Shown piece after piece: positions 15,467 through 22,760 of a DNA stretch of 25,773 nt. The notes under the pieces are model-generated. The model saw nothing but the letters and a program-made list of their open reading frames with translations. It was not told the origin of the DNA and made no database searches. A program made the translations under genes and the position numbers. Positions within the stretch are counted from its first letter, which is position 1, and each line of letters begins with the position of its first letter. Source of the DNA: an uncultured Ruminococcus sp. GTDB taxonomy: Bacteria > Bacillota > Clostridia > Oscillospirales > Ruminococcaceae. The stretch lies in the NCBI GenBank assembly GCA_910579835.1, contig CAJTWQ010000023.1, forward strand, positions 1-25,773, written 5' to 3'.

Positions 15467-16582
15467 ATGAGTGATGCAAACACCCCCGGCGGTTCTCCGC
15501 TGGATGAAATAGAATACAATGCCCCCGCAAGGAAAAACGATGGTCCACAGAACGTTACGGCTCCGATTCTTGATGACATAGACTATGTTGCCCCCTCGTC
15601 AAGAAAAAACGGTCCACAAGGCGTTTCCGCTCCTGTTCTTGACGATATGTCCGCCTCGTGCATGCCAGATACATCCAAAAAAGGCGCTCCAACCGGCATT
15701 TCCGCTCCCGTGCTTGATGATGACACCGTTTTATATCAGGCGTCCGAACCGGAAAAAACCATTATGACCGATGAGGAGATTATTGCAGGATTTACGCCTG
15801 ATCAGCTGGAAACATTTAATAAGCTTCCTCCGGCCAACAAACAAAAGGTACTTGATCTCAGAAGAGATCAGCTGGGCGTCGAAGCTCCGAAGCCGGTAAT
15901 CACCGCCCCTGTACTTGACGAGGACAATTATATTCCTCCCCCGAAAAAGGAAACCGCCACAAAACCTGCCGAACCTGTTAAAGCGCCTATATTGGACGAT
16001 GCTCCGGAACCGCCGAAATACGTTCCAAAATTTGTTGACGAAGATCTGGAACGAGCCAAAAGAGAAGGCGCTAAAAAAGCCGTATCCTCTCAGCTCGTAT
16101 CCGAACAGAAAGATTCAAAAGAAAGCCTGCGCATGATGCTCCAGCTAAAGGAAGAACGCAGAGCAGAAATGGCGCGGAAAGGATTTAAGGTTTCGATCAT
16201 TCTTGCGGTAATAGGTATAATAGCCGCTGTGGTATTTTATCTGCTTTACTCCGGACAGCTTGGTCTTGGCTATAAATCAGACTTCGACGGCATAGGAAAA
16301 ATCGTAGGAGACGCCGCCATGTACATTGCCGCTGCTGTAGGATTATGCTCGTTCCTGCTTATAACCGGCATAGGCGGCTGCAAGTCCCTTGCATCTTTTG
16401 TATTCCTGCTGTTTGGCATTATACAGATTTTCCCCGGAATAACTATGATTCCCCAGCATAAGGGAAGTCTTGCGCTTGCCGGAGTACTTTACGGCGTATC
16501 CCTTATCTGCACCGTTGTTGTCTTTTTCATGCTTTCTGCCAGCGAAGCCGTGGGGCTTTATTTCAAAAAAGATAAGGACTAA
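15467..16582 (+). CDS. Membrane protein with five APVLDD-like repeats, unknown function
   Basis: I do not recognise a family for this 371-residue protein. The N-terminal half (1-190) is Pro/Asp/Lys-rich and looks disordered. The motif AP(V/I)LD(D/E) recurs at 32-37, 55-60, 80-85, 147-152 and 173-178, often preceded by a Gly/Val/Ser stretch and followed by acidic residues. A short ordered segment TPDQLETFNKLPPANKQKVL lies at 110-129. A charged, probably helical region (190-238) leads into four hydrophobic helices (about 242-262, 284-304, 308-328 and 334-357). The N-terminal half should be cytoplasmic. GAGGTG precedes the ATG at 15467. It follows purA closely and ends at a bidirectional terminator. 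Confidence 0.88.
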   Translation: MSDANTPGGSPLDEIEYNAPARKNDGPQNVTAPILDDIDYVAPSSRKNGPQGVSAPVLDDMSASCMPDTSKKGAPTGISAPVLDDDTVLYQASEPEKTIMTDEEIIAGFTPDQLETFNKLPPANKQKVLDLRRDQLGVEAPKPVITAPVLDEDNYIPPPKKETATKPAEPVKAPILDDAPEPPKYVPKFVDEDLERAKREGAKKAVSSQLVSEQKDSKESLRMMLQLKEERRAEMARKGFKVSIILAVIGIIAAVVFYLLYSGQLGLGYKSDFDGIGKIVGDAAMYIAAAVGLCSFLLITGIGGCKSLASFVFLLFGIIQIFPGITMIPQHKGSLALAGVLYGVSLICTVVVFFMLSASEAVGLYFKKDKD

Positions 16583-16599
16583 AACAGATCAAAAACAGA

Positions 16600-16637
16600 A
16601 ATGCTGCCGCATCTTTTGATGCAGCAGCATTAATTTT
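16600..16637. terminator. Bidirectional intrinsic terminator between convergent genes
   Basis: AATGCTGC-C-GCATC (16600-16613) pairs with GATGC-A-GCAGCATT (16618-16631) around a TTTT loop, with one internal mismatch. ATTTTT follows on the plus strand and TCTGTTTTT on the minus strand. It can end both the purA unit and the pspA unit. Confidence 0.82.
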
Positions 16638-16713
16638 TGCTTTAAAAGCTATGTTTTTAAACGGAATTACTGCGCCGGGATAAAATCATCTCCTACTAAT
16701 TACCCGAAATATT

Positions 16714-16747
16714 AATAGACAAAATTTACGCCACAAGTTTGTCTATT
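16714..16747. repeat. Perfect 10-bp inverted repeat
   Basis: AATAGACAAA (16714-16723) is exactly inverted at 16738-16747 with a 14-nt spacer. It lies just after the 54-codon gene on the minus strand. There is no T-tract, so it is not a standard terminator; it may be an RNA stem or a protein site. Confidence 0.5.
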
Positions 16748-16765
16748 GCTGTTTGGTGGATTGTA

Positions 16766-16930
16766 TCAGATACCGCAGTCCTCGTAATCCTTCCATTTTT
16801 CGTTATAAAGCTTATTGCTCCAGCTTTTGCATAGAATATATACAACGGAAGCAATGGCAATAAAAACGGCGCCAAGAACCGGGAGCGTGTCACGAATAAT
16901 TCTGCGTGAAGAATAGTCCTTTTCTTTCAT
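16766..16930 (-). CDS. Small single-pass membrane protein (54 residues) downstream of pspA
   Basis: This short reading frame starts at ATG 16930, 21 nt after the pspA stop, with AGAGG about 8 nt upstream, and ends at TGA 16766-16768. It begins MKEKDYSSRRIIRDTLPVLG. Residues 16-34 are a hydrophobic helix (LPVLGAVFIAIASVVYILC), followed by a polar Lys/Trp/Glu-rich tail that ends in DYEDCGI. The charge pattern suggests a basic cytoplasmic N-terminus. I do not recognise a family. Tight spacing on the same strand suggests it is made together with PspA and may be its membrane partner, but this is inference. It is too short for many gene callers. Confidence 0.62.
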   Translation of the reverse strand: MKEKDYSSRRIIRDTLPVLGAVFIAIASVVYILCKSWSNKLYNEKWKDYEDCGI

Positions 16931-16951
16931 ATAAAAAACCTCTGTTCCAAA

Positions 16952-17647
16952 TTACTGCGCTGTATCGTCTGAGACAGAACCGCCCATTTCCGCCATAAGT
17001 CTAGCAAGCTCTGCGTCCACCTTAGTTTCGGCCTCTATTTTCTCAAACGATTCTTCAAGCTCTGCGTCCTCTCCTGCTCCTGCTATCTCAGTAAAAGCAG
17101 CCGCCTCAGCCTCTTTGCGCTGAATTTTTTCTTCCATTCTGTTAAATTTTTCCAATGCCGAAGCTCCGTCAAATCCGCCGGTAGACTTTGCAAGGTTTTT
17201 CTGTGTTTCAGCCATCTGTGAACGTGCGATCAGCATTGCCTGACGAGCTTTTGCTTCATCCAGTTTGGATTTGAGCACTTCTACCTGATCTCCGATAGCT
17301 TCGGTCTGCGCCGAAATTGAATCGTACATTTCCTTATAAGCGGCAACATCCTCATCCACTTTTACTTTCTTTGCCAGAGCCTGCTTTGCGAGATCAGTAT
17401 TTCCCTGTGAAAGCGCCGCCTTTGCCTTGCTTTCCCAGCTCTCTGAAACCTTCTTTGCTTCAAGGTACTTCTTTTCAGCCAAACGTTCACTTGCCTTAGC
17501 CTTGCCGTAATTCTGAGTAGCCTTGGTAAGTTCCTGCTGCATATCAATAATGATCTGCTTTACCATTTTCTCAGGATCCTCTGCCTTATCAATAAGGTCG
17601 TTGATGTTTGATTTAAGTAGATCGCTTAATCTTTTAAAAATACCCAT
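16952..17647 (-). CDS. pspA: PspA/IM30-family phage shock protein
   Basis: PspA proteins are ESCRT-III-like coiled-coil proteins that bind stressed membranes from the cytoplasm. The 231-residue protein starts MGIFKRLSDLLKSNINDLID, typical of the family's amphipathic first helix. It then has DPEKMVKQIIIDM and long Ala/Lys/Glu-rich helices to about residue 190. The C-terminal part is acidic. The ATG at 17647 follows AGGAGGAT by about 7 nt; an upstream in-frame ATG at 17668 lacks this. The promoter is a perfect consensus. No PspBC, PspF or LiaF-like genes are nearby; the only partner candidate is the small membrane protein downstream. Confidence 0.93.
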   Translation of the reverse strand: MGIFKRLSDLLKSNINDLIDKAEDPEKMVKQIIIDMQQELTKATQNYGKAKASERLAEKKYLEAKKVSESWESKAKAALSQGNTDLAKQALAKKVKVDEDVAAYKEMYDSISAQTEAIGDQVEVLKSKLDEAKARQAMLIARSQMAETQKNLAKSTGGFDGASALEKFNRMEEKIQRKEAEAAAFTEIAGAGEDAELEESFEKIEAETKVDAELARLMAEMGGSVSDDTAQ

Positions 17648-17711
17648 TTTTAAATCCTCCTGTTTCATGATTTATTTGTTTATTCACGGCAGCCCCAATG
17701 CCGTTATATTA

Positions 17712-17740
17712 ATTATAGACTCAAATAACGAACTTGTCAA
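17712..17740 (-). promoter_or_regulatory. Consensus sigma-A promoter of pspA
   Basis: On the minus strand TTGACA (17740-17735) and TATAAT (17717-17712) are both exact consensus and are 17 bp apart. The leader is about 60 nt. Such a strong promoter suggests high or repressor-controlled expression. Confidence 0.85.
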
Positions 17741-17783
17741 GAAAACCCTTACAATTTCACCAAATTTTCATCAATTTGTTATT

Positions 17784-18062
17784 TTACCTTTCGGCGTCCA
17801 TGCTTTTTTCGATCTCGTCAAGGTATTTTTCAAGCTCGGCAAATGTAACTCCCTTTTCTTCAAACGGTTCATCCTCGTTTACGCGCAAAAGCTTTTCACG
17901 GAGATCAAGCACCTTTTTCCGGCGCATATAAGTCTCGGCATTTACTACAATGAGATCCGGCATTCCGTCCTTGGTTATTTTAATAGGCTCTGATGTTATT
18001 TCGCACAATCTTGCGAAAAGGTCGTAATTCTCATTGAAATCATCCTGTCTAATATTTATCAT
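17784..18062 (-). CDS. Phd/YefM-family antitoxin-like protein, no toxin gene beside it
   Basis: The 92-residue protein begins MINIRQDDFNENYDLFARLC and has the Phd/YefM core EPIKITKDGMPDLIVVNAETY at about 27-48. In known members this part binds operator DNA, and the C-terminal part wraps the toxin. Here the C-terminal half (about 49-92) is charged and helical. The ATG at 18062 follows GAGAGGAGT; an ATG at 18086 lies before this site. The promoter is good. The next gene downstream is pspA, and no RelE, ParE or Doc-type gene lies on either side, so it may be a solitary antitoxin or a repurposed regulator. Confidence 0.78.
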   Translation of the reverse strand: MINIRQDDFNENYDLFARLCEITSEPIKITKDGMPDLIVVNAETYMRRKKVLDLREKLLRVNEDEPFEEKGVTFAELEKYLDEIEKSMDAER

Positions 18063-18100
18063 AATTGTACTCCTCTCAAAATACATTTTCTGCTAATATT

Positions 18101-18129
18101 ATTGTAACTCATGAAACGTTAATTGTCAA
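18101..18129 (-). promoter_or_regulatory. Sigma-A promoter of the antitoxin-like gene
   Basis: On the minus strand TTGACA (18129-18124) and TACAAT (18106-18101) are separated by 17 bp, about 39 nt before the start codon. Confidence 0.75.
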
Positions 18130-18226
18130 CATTTTTCTGAAAATCTGTCTATTTCAAAGCTTTGCTTTCCGGACTGACGACCACAGGCGCAAAATATGAA
18201 CAAAATGTAAATATTTTCCTGCGCAC

Positions 18227-18255
18227 TTGATTTTTTTATTTAAAAGTTATATAAT
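18227..18255 (+). promoter_or_regulatory. Sigma-A promoter of htpG
   Basis: TTGATT (18227-18232) and TATAAT (18250-18255) are 17 bp apart. The CIRCE operator begins 5 nt after the -10 box, so bound HrcA would cover the transcription start. Confidence 0.82.
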
Positions 18256-18259
18256 ACAA

Positions 18260-18286
18260 TTAGCACTCAACCACGCAGAGTGCTAA
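18260..18286 (+). promoter_or_regulatory. CIRCE operator (HrcA-binding site) in front of htpG
   Basis: TTAGCACTC (18260-18268), a 9-nt spacer and GAGTGCTAA (18278-18286) match the CIRCE consensus at every arm position. CIRCE is bound by the heat-shock repressor HrcA, usually in front of groESL and dnaK operons. Confidence 0.95.
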
Positions 18287-18311
18287 AAGGATACGGAAAG
18301 GATCGTTAGAA

Positions 18312-20213
18312 ATGGAAACAAAACAGTTCAAAGCGGAATCAAAAAAACTTCTGGAAATGATGATTCATTCAATTTATACACATAAGGAGATCTTCCTTAG
18401 AGAGCTTATCTCAAACGCCAGCGATGCTATTGACAAGCTCTATTTCAAATCCCTTACGGACGACCAGGTCGGTCTTGGCAAAGACGATTTTGCTATCTGG
18501 ATCTCTGTTGATAAGGAGGGAAACAGACTTAAAATTTCAGACAACGGTATCGGAATGACCGCTGAAGAGTTAGAGACACATCTGGGAACCATTGCCGAAA
18601 GCGGCTCTTTGAAATTTAAAAGCGAAAATAAGCTTGAAGAGGATAACCAGATCATCGGTCAGTTCGGCGTAGGCTTTTACTCCGCATTTATGGTTGCAAA
18701 AAAGGTTACTGTAATATCAAAGGCATACGGCAGCGACAAAGCATATCAATGGGAATCAGAGGGTGTTGACGGCTACACGATCACCGAAGCCGATAAAAAA
18801 TCGGTAGGTACCGACATTATCCTTGAACTTCTTCCTGATTCCGAGGATGAAGATTATTCGGGCTTTCTCGATCAATACAGACTGAAATCTCTTGTAAAAA
18901 AATATTCTGATTATATCCGCTTCCCCATTAAAATGGAGGTAACTCACAGCCGTCCGAAAGAAATGTCCGAAGAGGATAAAGAAGCCGGAAAAACTCCCGA
19001 ATATGAGGAATATCTGGAAATAGAAACGCTTAACAGCATGATTCCGCTATGGAAAAAGAATAAATCCGAACTTAAAGAGGAGGATTATAAGCATTTCTAT
19101 ACGGAAAAATTCTTTGATTACAACGAGCCGCTGAAATATTCTCATGTCAAAAACGAGGGCACAGCTAACTACAATGCTCTGCTTTATATTCCCTCAAAAG
19201 CCCCTTACGACTACTACTCAAAGGAGTACGAAAAGGGCCTCCAGCTCTACTCCAACGGCGTACTCATAATGGATAAATGCGCTGACCTGCTCCCCGATTA
19301 TTTCAGCTTTGTAAAGGGTCTGGTAGATTCTGAGGATCTTTCTCTGAATATATCCCGTGAAATGCTCCAGCACGACAGGCAGCTCAAGGTCATTGCAAAG
19401 AGCATTGAAAAAACTATCAGCAGCGAACTGAAAAAAATGCTTAAAAACGAGCGCGAAAAGTACGAGAGTTTCTGGAAAGCTTTCGGACTTCAAATGAAAT
19501 ACGGCATCTACAGCGACTACGGTATGAACAAAGAAAAACTCCAGGATCTGCTTCTGTTTACTTCCTCAAACGACAAACTTATAACGCTCGAGGAATACAT
19601 TACCGGTATGCGTGAGGAGCAGAAATACATTTACTATGCAACAGGCGAAAGCGCTGCAAGAATAAGCCAGCTTCCTCAAACAGAACTTGTAAGAGACAAC
19701 GGTTTTGAAATCCTTTACCTCACGGATAATATAGACGAATTTGCCGTTAAATCTATCGGAAAATATAAGGATAAGGAATTTAAGTCCGTCTCCGCCGACG
19801 ACCTCGGTCTGGAATCTCCTGAAAAGAAAGAAGAACTGAAAGCTAAAGAAGAAGAAGCTTCCGGAATGCTGGAGGAACTTGCAAAATCTCTTGACGGAAA
19901 AGTAACAAAGGTAATCCTTTCACAGCGTCTTAAAACTCATCCCGTATGCCTTACCAGCGAGGGTGAAATTTCACTGGAAATGGAGAAAGTTCTCAACTCA
20001 ATGCCTACCGATCAGAAAGTACATGCGCAGAGAGTTCTGGAAATTAATCCTGAGCATGAGATTTTTGAAAAGCTCAGTTCCGCCCACAAATCCGGCGACA
20101 ATGACAAGCTCGGAAAATATGCAAAGCTTCTCTATAATCAGGCTCTGCTTATCGAGGGAATGAACATTGAAAATCCTGTAGAATTTTCAAATCTTATCTG
20201 CGAGCTTATGTAA
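18312..20213 (+). CDS. htpG: Hsp90-family molecular chaperone HtpG
   Basis: HtpG is the bacterial Hsp90, a cytoplasmic ATP-driven dimer that helps late protein folding. The 633 residues are of usual length. The N-terminal GHKL ATPase motifs are clear: ELISNASDAIDKL, DNGIGMT, GTIAESGSLKF and GQFGVGFYSAFMV. The middle domain includes LNISREMLQ, and a C-terminal dimerisation domain ends at residue 633. GGAAAGGAT about 9 nt upstream is the ribosome site. The gene stands under a perfect CIRCE operator, so heat control by HrcA is expected. In B. subtilis htpG is not controlled by HrcA. Confidence 0.97.
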   Translation: METKQFKAESKKLLEMMIHSIYTHKEIFLRELISNASDAIDKLYFKSLTDDQVGLGKDDFAIWISVDKEGNRLKISDNGIGMTAEELETHLGTIAESGSLKFKSENKLEEDNQIIGQFGVGFYSAFMVAKKVTVISKAYGSDKAYQWESEGVDGYTITEADKKSVGTDIILELLPDSEDEDYSGFLDQYRLKSLVKKYSDYIRFPIKMEVTHSRPKEMSEEDKEAGKTPEYEEYLEIETLNSMIPLWKKNKSELKEEDYKHFYTEKFFDYNEPLKYSHVKNEGTANYNALLYIPSKAPYDYYSKEYEKGLQLYSNGVLIMDKCADLLPDYFSFVKGLVDSEDLSLNISREMLQHDRQLKVIAKSIEKTISSELKKMLKNEREKYESFWKAFGLQMKYGIYSDYGMNKEKLQDLLLFTSSNDKLITLEEYITGMREEQKYIYYATGESAARISQLPQTELVRDNGFEILYLTDNIDEFAVKSIGKYKDKEFKSVSADDLGLESPEKKEELKAKEEEASGMLEELAKSLDGKVTKVILSQRLKTHPVCLTSEGEISLEMEKVLNSMPTDQKVHAQRVLEINPEHEIFEKLSSAHKSGDNDKLGKYAKLLYNQALLIEGMNIENPVEFSNLICELM

Positions 20214-20306
20214 AGATTTTTTGTGCAAACATCCCCTAAAATCACGCATAAACCGCAGCATTTCGGAGAAAATAATTCTATCAAACGCTTACGAAAGGAG
20301 GCTTAT

Positions 20307-20537
20307 ATGGTAGAATTATACGGTTCCGATACCTGCTTCTGGTGCAGAAAGACAAAGGATTATCTTGATTCAAAGGGCGTGAAATTCCGGACGAAAAACA
20401 TTTCTGACCCGGATAATGCACACCGTGTTTTTACCCTGACAGGTCAGCAGACAGTTCCCACAACGCTGATAGGACGAACAGCCGTTGTCGGATTTGATCC
20501 TGATGCTATAGACAGGGCTTTAAATCGAATTGAATAA
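20307..20537 (+). CDS. Glutaredoxin-like (NrdH/YruB-type) thiol-disulfide protein
   Basis: The 76-residue protein has a thioredoxin fold of minimal size. The redox motif CFWC is at residues 10-13, the cis-proline loop is QTVPTT, and VGFD follows. It probably reduces disulfides or glutathione-like adducts in the cytoplasm. Its partner could be a ribonucleotide reductase or a peroxidase, but none is in the window. GAAAGGAGG at 20293-20301 fixes the ATG at 20307; the frame is open further upstream without a ribosome site. It follows htpG by 93 nt with no clear promoter, so read-through from htpG is possible. Confidence 0.88.
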   Translation: MVELYGSDTCFWCRKTKDYLDSKGVKFRTKNISDPDNAHRVFTLTGQQTVPTTLIGRTAVVGFDPDAIDRALNRIE

Positions 20538-20544
20538 AAAACAA

Positions 20545-20576
20545 GGCGGACAAATCAATGTCCGCCGATTTATTTC
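20545..20576. terminator. Bidirectional terminator between the glutaredoxin gene and the XRE gene
   Basis: GGCGGACA (20545-20552) pairs perfectly with TGTCCGCC (20559-20566) around a 6-nt loop. The T-tract is weak on the plus strand (GATTTATTT) and strong on the minus strand (TTGTTTTTT), so it serves the convergent XRE gene best. Confidence 0.8.
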
Positions 20577-20581
20577 TATAA

Positions 20582-20797
20582 TTATTCTGCCTCATCTGCC
20601 GAATATTCCAGTATATCTCCCGGCTGGCAGTCAAGGGTTTTACATATAGCGTTTAAGGTAGAAAATCTTATAGCGCTGACCTTTCCTGTTTTCAGTTTGG
20701 ATAGATTAACGTTACTTACTCCTACCCTCTCGCTCAATTCATTTAAACTGATCTTTCTATCCGCCATTACACGGTCAAGCCTTGAAATAATTGCCAT
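20582..20797 (-). CDS. XRE-family (YozG-like) transcriptional regulator
   Basis: This 71-residue protein is almost entirely one Cro/C1 helix-turn-helix domain: ISLNELSERVGVSNVNLSKLK (16-36) is the HTH, followed by FSTLNAICKTLDCQPGDILEY. Such proteins are often encoded next to DUF2975 membrane proteins, as here. The start at ATG 20797 follows GAGGCAGG; an in-frame ATG at 20818 would overlap the upstream gene. With the DUF2975 stop at 20805 the gap is 7 nt, so the two form one operon. It may autoregulate the promoter at 21507-21535. Confidence 0.9.
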   Translation of the reverse strand: MAIISRLDRVMADRKISLNELSERVGVSNVNLSKLKTGKVSAIRFSTLNAICKTLDCQPGDILEYSADEAE

Positions 20798-20804
20798 ACC
20801 TGCC

Positions 20805-21458
20805 TCATATCGTATCATCAGCCTGATGCTGAAGCTGTGCGCCGTATTTAAATATTGACATAAACAAAAGTACAACTATTACAGCAAGCGCTGCAAGCAA
20901 TCCGCTTATACCCTTTATAACAAGGACAGCACCGCCCCATACTGCAATGGCTATTCCAAATGATTTCATTCTTTTAAGGACTTCTTCTTCAAAAGGTGAG
21001 CTGCACGTTTCAAGAGCCTTTGCCAGTTTCTTTGCGAAGATCAGAGCAACATACAGGGATATAAGAATTATTTCTCCGCAGATGCACGCAACGGCGATAA
21101 CAGGTTTTAGCTGTTTTCCGGTAAGATCTTTGACTCCACCCTCGATTGTAAACAGATGCTCGCCATTTACAATACCCTCGTATTTTACTATCCACTTCAG
21201 CGCCGTACCAAATATCTTGCTGTCAAAATCTGATTCGTCTATTTTAAAAACATTATCAGGAACGCTTTCACAATCCACAATAATGTTGACAGAAGCCTCA
21301 CCGTTTATCCTTACCCCGTCGTTTGGTATAGCAAAAGTAATTATCATCAGTATAGGCAGACAAACTATACCTATCATAGTAACCACCATTAAAATGACAA
21401 TGAGAATCCTGCTTACTTTTCCAAGCTTGTTGATTTTCGCTACGTTTTCATTATTCAT
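20805..21458 (-). CDS. DUF2975-family four-helix membrane protein
   Basis: The 217-residue protein has four hydrophobic segments at about 17-43, 119-142, 166-182 and 184-204, with an extracytoplasmic stretch of about 75 residues between the first two. The segment SPFEEEVLKRMKSFG before the third helix is typical of DUF2975 proteins. The function of the family is not established; its members usually pair with a small XRE regulator, which follows here after 7 nt. GAAGGAGAT is the ribosome site, and a near-perfect promoter lies about 50 nt upstream. The name is by family resemblance. Confidence 0.85.
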   Translation of the reverse strand: MNNENVAKINKLGKVSRILIVILMVVTMIGIVCLPILMIITFAIPNDGVRINGEASVNIIVDCESVPDNVFKIDESDFDSKIFGTALKWIVKYEGIVNGEHLFTIEGGVKDLTGKQLKPVIAVACICGEIILISLYVALIFAKKLAKALETCSSPFEEEVLKRMKSFGIAIAVWGGAVLVIKGISGLLAALAVIVVLLFMSIFKYGAQLQHQADDTI

Positions 21459-21506
21459 AATAAAATCTCCTTCAAGTTAATTTTGCCCCTGTGCTTCCAT
21501 GATTTT

Positions 21507-21535
21507 ATTATAGCAAAACAATATATGTTTGTCAA
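21507..21535 (-). promoter_or_regulatory. Sigma-A promoter of the DUF2975-XRE operon
   Basis: On the minus strand TTGACA (21535-21530) and TATAAT (21512-21507) are exact consensus, 17 bp apart, with an extended -10 TGC. A 13-bp direct repeat unit abuts the -35 side. Confidence 0.85.
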
Positions 21536-21542
21536 TGTTTTT

Positions 21543-21642
21543 TTATCGAATAACATTAATTTTGTAATAATAAACATAAACCAAAATATTATCAGCACTG
21601 ATATATATACAAATTTTACTACAAAAAAATTATCGAATAACA
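21543..21642. repeat. Two 13-bp direct repeats, possible operator sites
   Basis: TTATCGAATAACA occurs at 21543-21555 and at 21630-21642, and the next bases also agree (A/T then TAA). Each unit contains an imperfect palindrome, TTAT-CGA-ATAA. The first copy lies 7 nt upstream of the -35 box of the DUF2975-XRE promoter, a usual place for an operator. Between the copies, TATCAG-CA-CTGATA (21590-21603) is a second near-palindrome. Confidence 0.5.
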
Positions 21643-21656
21643 ATAAATTATCTACG

Positions 21657-22661
21657 TTAATCGAAAAATTCGATGTCATAATCGAGACTGTAATCTTCAT
21701 TTGACTCATATTCAATATCATATTCATCATCAAATTCCTCATCAGCGGTATAATTGGGATTTCCCTCTCTGCCGATAATAAATGAAACAGCCTTATTATA
21801 ATTGAAAACGGTATTTACCTTAGAATCGCCGCCATATTCCCCGTCACGGGTCCAGGAAATCGGCTCGTCGCTAAGGCAGGTGAAGGTTATTTTATTTGTA
21901 CGGAAAAACTTGATATAATCCTTATCAATCTCTTCATCCATATTAAGAAGTGAATGGATTATCTGCTGAAGCTGTATGGGATTAGCCGGCTTTTTAATGA
22001 GGAGCACCTCAAAAACACCGTCATCAAGCAGAAAATTACTCATTGAAAGCAGCCCAGCAATTGACGCAGTATTGGATACCATACCGAAAATAAAATCGTC
22101 CTCAATAACACTGTCACCGTATTCTACCCTCATGCGAGTTGCCCGTATATTTGTAAGCTGAAGAATACCGTTCAGCACATATGCAGAATGACCAAAAATA
22201 TTTTTGATCTGCTGAGATGTCTCGTAAGTAATATTGGTGAAGGCGCCGAAGGCTACGATATATGTGAAATAGTCATCATTGAAGCCGCCTACATCCTGCG
22301 GAACCGGCGTTCCCTCTATAATTTGCCTTACAGCCGCCATTGTATCTTTGGGTATACGCAGTCCCTTGGCAAAATCATTGGTAGTTCCTGCCGGAATATA
22401 TCCCAGAGGAATCCTGTTTTCGCTTCTCATTATCGCCTGTAAGCAATTACTTAGAGTGCCGTCACCGCCGGCGCATACTATAAGATCAAACCCTGACCGG
22501 CAAGCATACTGAGTAACATTTATAACGTCGTCGCTGCTTTGAGTAGTATGAACAGTTACTTCATAATCAGCCTTTACAAATTCATCTATAATCTTGCCCA
22601 GCTTTTTAGCGATGAGAGCCTTTCCCGCAACAAGATTTACTATAAAATACATTTTTTTCAT
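21657..22661 (-). CDS. Diacylglycerol/lipid kinase family protein (YegS/DagK type)
   Basis: These enzymes phosphorylate diacylglycerol or a related lipid at the membrane. The 334-residue protein has the nucleotide-binding motif AGGDGTLSNC (GGDGT at 65-69), the N-terminal IVNLVAGK (a variant of the usual NPxAG), IPAGTTNDFAKGL at about 89-101, and a beta-rich C-terminal domain. The last 28 residues are very acidic, with 15 Asp or Glu, which is uncommon. The start at ATG 22661 follows CAGGAT by about 4 nt; the ATG at 22652 is an alternative. The substrate cannot be told from the sequence. Confidence 0.9.
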   Translation of the reverse strand: MKKMYFIVNLVAGKALIAKKLGKIIDEFVKADYEVTVHTTQSSDDVINVTQYACRSGFDLIVCAGGDGTLSNCLQAIMRSENRIPLGYIPAGTTNDFAKGLRIPKDTMAAVRQIIEGTPVPQDVGGFNDDYFTYIVAFGAFTNITYETSQQIKNIFGHSAYVLNGILQLTNIRATRMRVEYGDSVIEDDFIFGMVSNTASIAGLLSMSNFLLDDGVFEVLLIKKPANPIQLQQIIHSLLNMDEEIDKDYIKFFRTNKITFTCLSDEPISWTRDGEYGGDSKVNTVFNYNKAVSFIIGREGNPNYTADEEFDDEYDIEYESNEDYSLDYDIEFFD

Positions 22662-22691
22662 TTTATCCTGCCCCCTATAACTAATAATACT

Positions 22692-22719
22692 ATTATAATA
22701 CATTTTCAAAAAATTTCAA
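22692..22719 (-). promoter_or_regulatory. Probable sigma-A promoter of the lipid kinase gene
   Basis: On the minus strand TTGAAA (22719-22714) and TATAAT (22697-22692) are separated by 16 bp, about 30 nt before the start codon. Confidence 0.65.
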
Positions 22720-22760
22720 GAGTTATCCAATTGTTAAAATAAAAAAATATTGTACAGCTA

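Noticed and set aside
16663..16690. A minus-strand tail reading DDFIPAQ-stop that resembles the pspA end (SDDTAQ-stop), sharing the 11-mer AATTACTGCGC
   Set aside because: Only 11 bases are shared and a stop lies a few codons upstream; it may be chance or a tiny duplicated scrap, not a supportable gene or pseudogene.
21483..21704. Forward reading frame of 73 codons in the AT-rich gap before the DUF2975 gene
   Set aside because: It has AT-biased composition, no ribosome site, and overlaps a clear minus-strand promoter and the lipid kinase gene.
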